DNA of 49,571 nt from Pseudomonas sp. NFACC02. Lineage in GTDB: Bacteria > Pseudomonadota > Gammaproteobacteria > Pseudomonadales > Pseudomonadaceae. Under the pieces are notes generated by a model. That model did not search any database, was not told the origin of the DNA, and saw nothing but the letters and a program-made list of their open reading frames with translations. The position numbers and the translations under genes were made by a program. Below are positions 1 through 7,399 of the stretch, in pieces; position 1 is the stretch's first letter; the number at the start of each line of letters is the position of its first letter. The stretch lies in assembly GCF_900110765.1 (NCBI RefSeq), contig NZ_FOEO01000040.1, forward strand, positions 1 to 49,571, written 5' to 3'.

Positions 1-1742
1 AGATGAATCTCCTGACCTGCCTCGATGAACTGGCCGGTGCCGATCGAGACGTGCTGGTTGACGCCGACCGTGAGGTGGTCGTCGGCCCTGGCGTGTACTT
101 TGCGGTCGGCGTGGACGGTGCAATGCTCTTCGGCCTTGAACTCGCTGTAGCTGTTGTGCTCCACGGTGTCGTGCCGTTCGTGGCCGACGTGGATTTTCTG
201 GTCGTGCCCGATGTTTTGATCCCAGTTGCGCTGGGCGTGCACGAAGATCTGCTCTTGGCCTTTGCGGTCTTCGATGCGCAGTTCGTTGAAGCCGGCGCCG
301 CCGGGTGAGCTGAGGGTCTTGAAGGTGGTGCGGGTCTTGTGGACGGGCAGTTCGTAGGGCACGGCGTTGGTCTTGTGAAACAGACAGCCGCTGATCAGCG
401 GTTGGTCGGGATCGCCCTCCAGGAAGGTCACCAGCACTTCCATGCCGACGCGCGGGATGGCGAGGCCACCGTAATGCGCACCGGCCCAGGCCTGCGAGAC
501 GCGCAGCCAGCAACTGGTCTTGTCGTCAGACTGGCCCTCGCGGTCCCAGTGAAACTGTACTTTTACCCGGCCGTACTCATCGCAATGAATCTCTTCCCCT
601 TTGGGGCCGGTGACCCTGGCGCTCTGGCTGCCGAGTATTCGCGGTTTCGGATGCTTGAGCGGCGGCCGGTAGGGCACTTCCCACGGCGTCGCCCTGAAGG
701 TATTGCGATAGCCCTGCAGGAAATCATCCTTGAAGCGCGCCGTATCGCTGTTGATCGACTCTTCCAGCACCTGTGGCTGCTTGCCTTCGTGGAGGATTTC
801 GGTCAGCAGCCACAAATCGTTCCAGCGGGCCTGCGGGTGTCGGGTCAACGCCAGGAAGTGGCCGCTGACCAGCGACGGTTGATCGCTTTTGCCTTCGGCC
901 AGTTGGAAGTCGCTGCGATGCCGTTCCAGCGCGCGTCTGGCCAGGTGTCTGCCACGGTCGCGGTGGGTGAAACGCCCCGGATAGTCGTAGTCTTCGAGAT
1001 CGGGCATGACGCCGCTGCTGTCGTCGCTTTGCAGATTCAGGTGCGGCTTTTCAAAGTCATGGTCGCGGCGAGTGGTGCGGGTGGTGCGGGTTTCCAGGCG
1101 TACGTCAAAGCCCTTGATCACCGGCTCGCTGGCGAGCATCCCGCAATCCTGCTGATAGGCGACAGGCGCCAGCCTGGGGAACATCACCTGGTCATCGGCG
1201 AACACCAGCCTGTGTGCCGTGGGGCTGTGTTCGAAGTGGTAGTGAATGCCTTCCTCTTCGCACAGACGCTGGATGAAGTGCAGGTCCGATTCATCGTATT
1301 GCACGCAGTAAATGCGCTCGGGATAAACAGCCCCCACCTTGAAGGCGTAGGCATTGCTCTGGATGCCATGTTCCTCCAGGACCTGGGCGACGATGTCCGG
1401 CACGGTGAGGTTCTGGAAGATGCGCTGGTTAACGCGGTGGGCCAGATAAGAAAGGCGCGGACGCAGGGTCACGGAGTAATGCGTCAGGCGTTTGCCGGAG
1501 TCACCCTGGGCGACGCGATAGATCTGCCCGTGGATGCCGTGACCGTCGGGCGAGAGCTGCAGGAAGGCCGGCTTGTGCAACAGCTTTTCGAGGTCCAGTG
1601 AAGGCCGTTCGCTGACCAGTTCCACATCAAACCCGAACGGTTCACTGATCGTTTCGCGACCCTTGAAGGCATGAACCTGAAGATCGTCTGAAAACCCTTC
1701 GATGGTCAGGCTGAAATGGGTCCGGTTGGCCGGTGCGGACAT
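1..1742 (-). CDS. vgrG: VgrG type VI secretion tip (spike) protein, 3' end cut by window edge
   Basis: VgrG trimers cap the Hcp tube and carry effectors out through the T6SS. Translating the minus strand from the ATG at 1742 gives an open frame of about 580 residues that runs off position 1 with no stop. It begins MSAPANRTHFSLTIEGF and contains the YDESDLHFIQRLCEEEGIHYHFEH stretch of the gp27-like region (written here only to identify the family), then the gp5/OB-fold segment with GRVKVQFHWDREG and SCWLRVSQAWAG. The last visible part is the repetitive DUF2345-like needle. An upstream in-frame ATG lies at 1760, but AAGGA-type Shine-Dalgarno bases sit just before 1742, so 1742 is preferred. It lies 127 bp downstream of hcp on the same strand, so the two are probably co-transcribed. 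Any C-terminal effector extension is outside the window. Confidence 0.95.
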   Translation of the reverse strand, partial: MSAPANRTHFSLTIEGFSDDLQVHAFKGRETISEPFGFDVELVSERPSLDLEKLLHKPAFLQLSPDGHGIHGQIYRVAQGDSGKRLTHYSVTLRPRLSYLAHRVNQRIFQNLTVPDIVAQVLEEHGIQSNAYAFKVGAVYPERIYCVQYDESDLHFIQRLCEEEGIHYHFEHSPTAHRLVFADDQVMFPRLAPVAYQQDCGMLASEPVIKGFDVRLETRTTRTTRRDHDFEKPHLNLQSDDSSGVMPDLEDYDYPGRFTHRDRGRHLARRALERHRSDFQLAEGKSDQPSLVSGHFLALTRHPQARWNDLWLLTEILHEGKQPQVLEESINSDTARFKDDFLQGYRNTFRATPWEVPYRPPLKHPKPRILGSQSARVTGPKGEEIHCDEYGRVKVQFHWDREGQSDDKTSCWLRVSQAWAGAHYGGLAIPRVGMEVLVTFLEGDPDQPLISGCLFHKTNAVPYELPVHKTRTTFKTLSSPGGAGFNELRIEDRKGQEQIFVHAQRNWDQNIGHDQKIHVGHERHDTVEHNSYSEFKAEEHCTVHADRKVHARADDHLTVGVNQHVSIGTGQFIEAGQEIH

Positions 1743-1869
1743 CCCTTGTTCCTTCTGCATGTGGCTGCGCTGGCCAATACCCAAGGGCATCAGCAAACGT
1801 AAAAGAGAGGTAAGCATGCAAGCGCACCGACCCGCCGAGCGGGCCGATGCGCGAGACGATCAGTCGTGG

Positions 1870-2385
1870 TCAAACGACCGGAGAGCGCCAGTCATCGGAA
1901 CCGGAAGTGCCGGAAACCTCGTGGGTCCAGGTGATTTTGCGGTAGGTGAGCTGCACCTCTTCCTGGAGCATGAGATGAGCGTTGTCGAGGTCCTGGCAGT
2001 TGGGCATGGTGTTGTTGATGGAGACGACGATCGCGTCTTCGAGTGTGGTGGTGTAGTAGTGCTCCTGAGCGCCTAGCGCCGAAGTGCGGTAAAAGTGAAT
2101 GACGATTTCGGTCAACCGCTCCCCGGAGGTCAGCGCGGCCAGCAGCAATGGTGATGACTTGTCGTGGGCCTTGGTGATGGTCACGGGCTTGTGAACGCGT
2201 TGACCGGTCGGTTGGCCGGATTGCGGATCCCGTGGAATGATGATGTCGTGGTGGAAGGCCTGAATCATGACCTGGTCTTCGTGACCGTCCTGATAGGTGT
2301 TGCCAACCGAGTCGGCGGTAAATGCGCCGGCCGTGATCAGACCTTGTTTTTCGCCAGTGACGGACATGTACGCTGGAGTTGCCAT
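1870..2385 (-). CDS. hcp: Hcp tube protein of the type VI secretion system
   Basis: Hcp forms the hexameric rings of the inner tube and is secreted. The 171-residue product starts MATPAYMSVTGEKQG and ends in HEVSGTSGSDDWRSP, which are hallmarks of the Pseudomonas HcpA/B/C (H2-type) family at its usual length of about 172. The reading frame is open further upstream (to 2448), but homology begins at MATPAYM. Bases reading AGCAAGGGAAGC precede that ATG, so 2385 is taken as the start. The gene is divergent from tssA, with vgrG downstream. A sigma54-type promoter and three palindromic sites lie upstream (separate entries). Confidence 0.97.
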   Translation of the reverse strand: MATPAYMSVTGEKQGLITAGAFTADSVGNTYQDGHEDQVMIQAFHHDIIIPRDPQSGQPTGQRVHKPVTITKAHDKSSPLLLAALTSGERLTEIVIHFYRTSALGAQEHYYTTTLEDAIVVSINNTMPNCQDLDNAHLMLQEEVQLTYRKITWTHEVSGTSGSDDWRSPVV

Positions 2386-2453
2386 GAATGCTTCCCTTGC
2401 TGAAAGTTGGGTTGTCCGAAGAGCGGAATTGCCCGCCGGGGTAGACAAGGGAA

Positions 2454-2469
2454 ATCAATTAATGTGCCA
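2454..2469 (-). promoter_or_regulatory. Candidate sigma54 (-24/-12) promoter of hcp-vgrG
   Basis: On the minus strand the sequence reads TGGCAC-ATTAA-TTGAT. The -24 element is perfect and the five-base spacer is right. The -12 element is TTGA rather than TTGC, so the match is good but not perfect. It sits about 70 bp upstream of the hcp start codon. The cluster encodes its own sigma54 activator at 12838-14391, and VasH-type activators are known to drive hcp operons, so the assignment fits. No transcription start is known from the sequence alone. Confidence 0.7.
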
Positions 2470-2555
2470 GAAAATAAAAAGCCCATATAAAACAAGTTTT
2501 TATAAAATCGGCTGGTTATTTATTAATCAAAAAGAGCTAAAAAAGCCTTGAAAAG

Positions 2556-2573
2556 TGCGCAAGAAGTTGCGCA
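2556..2573. promoter_or_regulatory. Palindromic enhancer-like site 1, TGCGCAA-N4-TTGCGCA
   Basis: A perfect 7-4-7 palindrome (TGCGCAA GAAG TTGCGCA), about 90 bp upstream of the candidate hcp sigma54 promoter. Together with site 2 it also makes a long hairpin with 18-base perfect arms (2553-2570 and 2581-2598). A dimeric Fis-type helix-turn-helix protein would bind such a site. I infer it is an upstream activating sequence for the activator encoded in this cluster. Confidence 0.7.
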
Positions 2574-2577
2574 GTGC

Positions 2578-2595
2578 TGTGCAACTTCTTGCGCA
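2578..2595. promoter_or_regulatory. Palindromic enhancer-like site 2, TGTGCAA-N4-TTGCGCA
   Basis: The second copy of the same palindrome, with one mismatch in the left arm. Its centre is 22 bp (two helical turns) from the centre of site 1. That places both on the same DNA face, as expected for cooperative binding of an enhancer-binding protein. Confidence 0.65.
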
Positions 2596-2660
2596 CTTGT
2601 CTGTAAGTATTTAATTGCATGGCCTGCGGAGAAGTATCCACAGGGTTATCCACGGAGAGG

Positions 2661-2678
2661 TGCGCAACTTGTTGCGCA
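2661..2678. promoter_or_regulatory. Palindromic enhancer-like site 3, TGCGCAA-N4-TTGCGCA
   Basis: The third copy, again perfect in both arms (TGCGCAA CTTG TTGCGCA), centred 83 bp from site 2 and about 200 bp from the hcp promoter. I found no further full copy elsewhere in the window. Confidence 0.65.
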
Positions 2679-2883
2679 TTGTGCGGCAGCATGACTTAGG
2701 TTCGGATCTGGCGATGCGTGAGAGGGGTGTACTGCATTCAAAATGAGCTGTACTTGCATGTGATGGAATGACCGGGTCTGCAAGGGCGCTTAAAAGAAGC
2801 GCACTAAAGTTTCTGTAGGGAGTTTCGGTTGCATGTTAACCCTGCTGGAACTTTCCTACAGAATGTAGGGAAATGTCAGGCGT

Positions 2884-2908
2884 ACAACCGCTTGCCGCTT
2901 TCGGTTGT
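2884..2908. repeat. Inverted repeat upstream of tssA
   Basis: ACAACCG (2884-2890) and CGGTTGT (2902-2908) are perfect arms around 11 bases. A second small hairpin, CCTACA-GAA-TGTAGG, lies just upstream near 2855-2870. Either could belong to regulation of the tssA operon, but neither matches a site I recognise. The rest of the AT-rich spacer to 3033 holds no gene that I can support, and no convincing -24/-12 element facing tssA. Confidence 0.3.
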
Positions 2909-3033
2909 GGTTAGTAAGATCCCAGAACTTTCTGCATGTCCAGTTTCAATCAGTAAATGTAATGCACATTATTTTATCCCTAATGCCTGTAGCACGAATG
3001 CTATGTGGAATTAATTGTGTTTGAAGGTCATGA

Positions 3034-4590
3034 ATGTCCTACTCAAGCAAACTTTCGACTCATTATATTCAGCTCGCTGAAGCTGCTATATCCAGCGAAA
3101 ACGTCGTGGGTGACGATGCCCGTTTTTCGAGTGAGTATGAAGCGTTAGAGCGCGAACTGGCTAAAGCTTCGTCTGTACATGTTAGTGGTCTTGTTGACTG
3201 GGCTGAGATTCGAGAAAACAGCGAGCGGTTGCTGCGCAATCAGTCCAAAGATCTGCGAGTGGGAGCTTGGTTGACATGGGCCTTGTATCAGCGAGAGTCG
3301 TTCCCTGGATTATTGGCCGGTCTGGGTTTATTGCTTCACCTTTGCGAAAAACACTGGGTTGACGTTTATCCTCGGAAAGCCAGAACACGCAGTGCAGCGA
3401 TCGCCTGGTTGGTGCCACGTCTTGAACAGGTGCTGACGGAGGGCGTTGCAATAAAAGAGCAATTGCCTTTGTTCAGTCGTATGACTGAGTTGTTAGAGGG
3501 CCTTGATGCTGTTTGTAGTGCGCACCTGGCGCATGATGCCCCATTGCTGCTACCAGTTTCACGCCGCCTGAAGGGAATGGTACAGCGTGCGGCTGACAAT
3601 CAATCTGAACAGGGTGCTGTTAGCTCTGCAGTTGCTCAGGTCAGGCAAGTCGCCAGTTCTCTACTGGGTTCTGGGGGCGTAATCGAGAACGAAAAAGAAG
3701 CGCATAAGGTTTTGCGCGCCCAACAAGAACAAGCACGACTGCTTTGCGCCTGGTGGCTCAAGCAGAAAGCGACGGACCCGCGTGCTCTTCGCCTAAATCG
3801 CACGCTGCTCTGGTTGTCTGTCGACGCCTTACCTGAACACACCGCCGAGCACGTCACTAGTTTGCGCGGTTTGCCGACCGATCGGCTCAAGGCTTACCAG
3901 GCTCGATACGACCAGGCCAAATACGCAGATCTTCTGGTTGAGTTGGAGTCGAGCCTGGCGAAGGCTCCTTTTTGGTTCGATGGTCAGCGCATGGTCTGGG
4001 AGTGCCTTCAAGAGCTCAACGCAGCCATTGCGATGCGCGAAGTAGAGATCCAGCTTGCGCACTTGATTCAGCGGCTTCCCGGTCTCATCGACTTGCGGTT
4101 TCACGATGGCACCCCGTTTGCCGATTCCGCGACTCAGGCCTGGATTACCGGGCATGTCATGCCTCATCTGGAATCTGCTACCCCGCCAAGCAAGATTGAA
4201 ATCGCTGGCGACGAGTCGGAGTGGGAGGTGGCGCTTAAAGAGGCGATACCGATCATGCGTAAGGAAGGCCTCAAGACAGCCGTCCAGATGCTCAAGCAAG
4301 GACTGCAGAAGGCTTATGGCCAACGCGCCCGATTCCTTTGGCAGTTTGCTCTGGCACGACTGTGTTTCGAAGCCAAAAAGTACGAACTTGCCAAAGTTCA
4401 GCTCGAGACACTCGATCAGACTTTGCAGGGATCAGAACTGAACAAATGGGAACCTGAGCTGGGTTTGCACGTACTCCGTTTGTTGCATAGTTGCTGTGAG
4501 TTATTACCACAGAGCCATGTTGTACGTGAGAGTAAAGACGGGATTTATCGCAGGCTGTGCCATCTCGATCTTGAAGTGGTACTCGAATAG
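3034..4590 (+). CDS. tssA: TssA, T6SS baseplate/sheath-priming protein (ImpA/VasJ family)
   Basis: TssA proteins dock at the membrane complex and coordinate tube and sheath growth. The 518-residue product has an ImpA-type N-terminal domain over about residues 10-135, including the GAWLTWALYQRESFPGLLAGL stretch typical of the family. A helical middle follows, and then a VasJ-type C-terminal region from about 395 to the end. The ATG at 3034 follows GAAGG at 3023-3027. An out-of-frame ATG at 3030 is ignored. It is first in the plus-strand cluster, 32 bp before tssB, and divergent from hcp across a 650-bp spacer. Confidence 0.93.
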   Translation: MSYSSKLSTHYIQLAEAAISSENVVGDDARFSSEYEALERELAKASSVHVSGLVDWAEIRENSERLLRNQSKDLRVGAWLTWALYQRESFPGLLAGLGLLLHLCEKHWVDVYPRKARTRSAAIAWLVPRLEQVLTEGVAIKEQLPLFSRMTELLEGLDAVCSAHLAHDAPLLLPVSRRLKGMVQRAADNQSEQGAVSSAVAQVRQVASSLLGSGGVIENEKEAHKVLRAQQEQARLLCAWWLKQKATDPRALRLNRTLLWLSVDALPEHTAEHVTSLRGLPTDRLKAYQARYDQAKYADLLVELESSLAKAPFWFDGQRMVWECLQELNAAIAMREVEIQLAHLIQRLPGLIDLRFHDGTPFADSATQAWITGHVMPHLESATPPSKIEIAGDESEWEVALKEAIPIMRKEGLKTAVQMLKQGLQKAYGQRARFLWQFALARLCFEAKKYELAKVQLETLDQTLQGSELNKWEPELGLHVLRLLHSCCELLPQSHVVRESKDGIYRRLCHLDLEVVLE

Positions 4591-4622
4591 GCCCAAGGGC
4601 CGCAACCTCAAGGAGAAAAGCC

Positions 4623-5126
4623 ATGGCCAAAGAAGGCTCGGTAGCCCCTAAAGAACGCATCAACATCACTTTCAAACCTGCTACTGGCGGTGCTCAGGAG
4701 GAGATTGAACTGCCGCTGAAGTTGATTGCAATCGGTGATTACACCCATCGCAAGGACGAGCGCAAAATCGAGGATCGCAAGCCGATCAGCATCGATAAGG
4801 ACACGTTCGACGAGGTATTGGCCAAGCAGGAATTGAGTCTGACGCTTGGAGTACCAAACCGCCTTGAGAGTGGCGATGAGGCCGATGAGTTGGCCTTGCA
4901 ACTTCGCATCAACTCGATGAAGGACTTCAATCCCGCCAGCCTGGTCGAGCAAGTGCCTGAGCTGAAAAAACTGATGGAACTGCGCGATGCGCTGGTGGCC
5001 CTTAAAGGCCCGCTAGGCAATGCACCTGCGTTCCGCAAAGCGATAGAAAGCGTCCTCGCCGGCGAGGAATCCCGTGATCGTGTATTCGCTGAGCTGGGCC
5101 TGAACGCCCCAGCCCCAGACGCCTGA
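4623..5126 (+). CDS. tssB: TssB, small subunit of the contractile sheath (VipA/ImpB)
   Basis: TssB pairs with TssC to build the contractile sheath around the Hcp tube. The 167-residue length is normal for the family. The start MAKEGSVAPKERINITFKP and the central NRLESGDEADELALQLRI region resemble ImpB/VipA. AAGGAG lies directly upstream of the ATG at 4623. tssC follows after 25 bp. The C-terminal helices that interlock with TssC fall in about residues 100-160. Confidence 0.95.
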   Translation: MAKEGSVAPKERINITFKPATGGAQEEIELPLKLIAIGDYTHRKDERKIEDRKPISIDKDTFDEVLAKQELSLTLGVPNRLESGDEADELALQLRINSMKDFNPASLVEQVPELKKLMELRDALVALKGPLGNAPAFRKAIESVLAGEESRDRVFAELGLNAPAPDA

Positions 5127-5151
5127 GACTCCAGCCAAGGAAGCCAATGCA

Positions 5152-6627
5152 ATGAGTACTAGCGCAGCACAAGAGAAAAGCGCCGAGAGCGGCGAATACA
5201 GCATCCTCGACAAAATCATCGCCGAAACTCGTCTGACTCCGGATGATGAAGCCTACGATATCGCCAAGCGTGGTGTGTCAGCTTTTATCGAAGAACTGCT
5301 CAAGCCGCAAAACAAGGGTGAGCCGGTCAAGAAGGCTTTGGTTGATCGTATGATCGCCGAGATCGATGCCAAGCTAAGCGGTCAGATGGACGAAATTCTT
5401 CATCATCCGGAATTCCAAGCGCTGGAATCGTCGTGGCGTGGCCTGCAACTGCTTGTTGATCGGACCGATTTTCGCGAAAACATAAAAATCGAAATCCTCA
5501 ATGTCTCCAAAGACGACTTGCTGGACGATTTCGAAGATTCCCCTGAAGTCATGCAGTCGGGGTTGTACAAGCATATCTATACTGCCGAATACGGCCAGTT
5601 TGGTGGGCAACCGGTTGGCGCGATCATCGCCAACTATTACCTCTCCCCAAGCTCGCCGGACGTAAAGCTGATGCAGTACGTCTCCAGTGTGGCCTGTATG
5701 TCCCACGCGCCTTTTATCGCGGCTGCGGGTCCGAAGTTCTTCGGTCTGGAGAGCTTTACCGGCCTGCCGGATCTCAAAGATCTGAGAGATCATTTCGACG
5801 GTCCGCAATTTGCAAAATGGCAGAGCTTCCGTGCTTCTGAGGACTCCCGTTACGTTGGCCTGACCGTGCCGCGCTTCCTGCTCCGCAACCCTTACGATCC
5901 TGAAGAGAATCCGGTCAAATCGTTTGTGTACAAAGAAACTGTTGCCAACAGTCACGAGCATTACCTATGGGGCAATACTGCTTACGCGTTCGGCTCCAAG
6001 CTAACAGACAGCTTCGCAAAATTCCGGTGGTGCCCGAACATCATCGGCCCGCAGAGCGGTGGCGCTGTCGAAGACTTACCTTTGCACCACTTTGAAAGCA
6101 TGGGCGAGATCGAAACCAAGATCCCAACCGAAGTTTTGGTCTCTGACCGTCGTGAGTACGAGCTGGCCGAGGAGGGCTTTATCTCTCTGACCATGCGCAA
6201 AGGCTCCGACAATGCCGCGTTCTTTTCCGCAAGTTCGGTGCAGAAGCCGAAGTTCTTCGGCGGCAGCGCAGAAGGCAAGGTTGCAGAGTTGAACTACAAG
6301 CTTGGCACCCAACTGCCGTACATGATGATCGTCAACCGCCTGGCCCACTATTTGAAGGTGCTGCAGCGCGAGCAACTCGGGTCGTGGAAAGAACGTACTG
6401 ACCTTGAGCGTGAACTCAACAAGTGGATCCGTCAGTACGTTGCCGATCAGGAAAACCCGAGCGCTGAGGTTCGCGGGCGTCGTCCGCTGCGTGCTGCGCA
6501 GATCACCGTCAGCGACGTTGAAGGCGAGCCGGGCTGGTACCGAGTCGGCCTGAATGTGCGGCCTCATTTCAAGTACATGGGGGCGGATTTCACGCTGTCG
6601 TTAGTAGGCAAGCTGGATAAAGAGTAA
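5152..6627 (+). CDS. tssC: TssC, large subunit of the contractile sheath (VipB/ImpC)
   Basis: TssC is the major sheath subunit and carries the N-terminal helix that ClpV grips during disassembly. The 491-residue product has the usual length. It carries the family stretches FQALESSWRGLQLLVDRTDF (about 85-104), PVGAIIANYYLSP and VGLTVPRFLLRNPY, and ends in DFTLSLVGKLDKE. The preceding in-frame ATG at 5146 is followed at once by a stop, so 5152 is the start, with AAGGA 11 bases upstream. tssE follows after only 2 bp. Confidence 0.97.
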   Translation: MSTSAAQEKSAESGEYSILDKIIAETRLTPDDEAYDIAKRGVSAFIEELLKPQNKGEPVKKALVDRMIAEIDAKLSGQMDEILHHPEFQALESSWRGLQLLVDRTDFRENIKIEILNVSKDDLLDDFEDSPEVMQSGLYKHIYTAEYGQFGGQPVGAIIANYYLSPSSPDVKLMQYVSSVACMSHAPFIAAAGPKFFGLESFTGLPDLKDLRDHFDGPQFAKWQSFRASEDSRYVGLTVPRFLLRNPYDPEENPVKSFVYKETVANSHEHYLWGNTAYAFGSKLTDSFAKFRWCPNIIGPQSGGAVEDLPLHHFESMGEIETKIPTEVLVSDRREYELAEEGFISLTMRKGSDNAAFFSASSVQKPKFFGGSAEGKVAELNYKLGTQLPYMMIVNRLAHYLKVLQREQLGSWKERTDLERELNKWIRQYVADQENPSAEVRGRRPLRAAQITVSDVEGEPGWYRVGLNVRPHFKYMGADFTLSLVGKLDKE

Positions 6628-6629
6628 GC

Positions 6630-7058
6630 GTGCGACTCATGGACGGATACGGCAGCCTTTTCGAACGCCTCAACGGAGACGCAGAACAGCGTAAGGGCTC
6701 GAGTTTCGAGGTCTCGGCGCTGGCGTCGGTCGCTGCCCATCTGGCCAAAATGCTCAGTACTCGGGCGGGCAGTGTGCAAACGCTGCCCGACTATGGGTTG
6801 CCCGATCTCAATGACATGCGCCTAAGCCTGCACGACTCACTGAGTCAGGCCCGTGCGGCCATCGAAAGCTTCATCGAAGCCTACGAACCAAGGCTGAGCA
6901 AGGTGCGTGTCATTTCCCTGCCCCGTGATCATGATCAGCTTCGCTTGGCCTTCAGTATTGAGGGTTTGTTGGAGGTCCAGAGTTTCAAACGACAGGTCAG
7001 TTTCGCCGCGCGCCTGAATGGGAGCGGTCAAGTGCAGGTCAACTATAAATTAGAATGA
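6630..7058 (+). CDS. tssE: TssE, gp25-like baseplate wedge protein
   Basis: TssE is related to phage T4 gp25 and initiates sheath assembly at the baseplate. The 142-residue product shows the gp25-like pattern with LPDYGLPDL at about 51-59 and FIEAYEPRLSKVRV at about 84-97; the latter holds the conserved Glu-Pro-Arg of the family. The start is a GTG at 6630 with AAAGAG close upstream. The alternative ATG at 6639 is 14 bases from that site. The stop overlaps the start of a 24-codon open frame (next entry). P. aeruginosa H2 calls this gene hsiF2. Confidence 0.93.
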   Translation: MRLMDGYGSLFERLNGDAEQRKGSSFEVSALASVAAHLAKMLSTRAGSVQTLPDYGLPDLNDMRLSLHDSLSQARAAIESFIEAYEPRLSKVRVISLPRDHDQLRLAFSIEGLLEVQSFKRQVSFAARLNGSGQVQVNYKLE

Positions 7059-7129
7059 TGCCGGAGCAGTTTCCAATCACCAGCCTGGATCCGGAAGGGC
7101 AGCTCGCGTTTTTCATGGGGCTGAAGTGA
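7055..7129 (+). CDS. Possible 24-residue ORF coupled to the tssE stop
   Basis: ATGATG overlaps the tssE stop codon and opens a 24-residue frame (starting MMPEQFPITSLDPEGQ) that ends at 7127-7129. The ATGA overlap is typical of translational coupling. I recognise no family. It may be a leader peptide, the remnant of a deleted gene, or chance. Conservation of the peptide would decide. Confidence 0.25.
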   Translation: MMPEQFPITSLDPEGQLAFFMGLK

Positions 7130-7399
7130 TCTATTTAAATCCATCCTTTTTCTGATATCTGGAAGTAAGTATTTTATCGGTCCATTGAACAGGGAGATTG
7201 ATAGGTGACAGGGATCCAAGTTAAGTGCGGTTATTAAAAACAATTGGTTTGGTACGCGTTTTTTACGCGCGGGTCGGTTAGATAAATACATGTTTCATAC
7301 CAGCCTTACCGCATTCTGGCGTTATTCGAGTTGACGCTCTTAGGCTTGTAAGTACAGAAATATGCGTCGGCAATAGCTCATCCAACAGGAAGGTTATTC
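7130..7399. other. AT-rich non-coding gap inside the tss gene series
   Basis: No supported gene lies between here and the tssF start. The stretch is visibly richer in A and T than the genes on both sides. It holds a weak hairpin, CGCGT-TTTTT-ACGCG (7255-7269), but no clear terminator and no clear -24/-12 or -35/-10 pair. Elsewhere in the cluster spacers are mostly below 60 bp or genes overlap. It may hide an internal promoter, an mRNA processing site or the scar of a lost gene. Confidence 0.5.

Noticed and set aside
339..1601. 420-residue plus-strand open frame
   Set aside because: It is the antisense shadow of vgrG, whose minus-strand frame gives clear VgrG motifs throughout.
2386..2448. 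N-terminal extension of hcp
   Set aside because: Family similarity starts exactly at MATPAYMSVTGEKQG, with a ribosome site before it.
3006..3021. TGG-N10-like sigma54 element before tssA
   Set aside because: The -12 GC is missing and the position would put the transcript start at the start codon.
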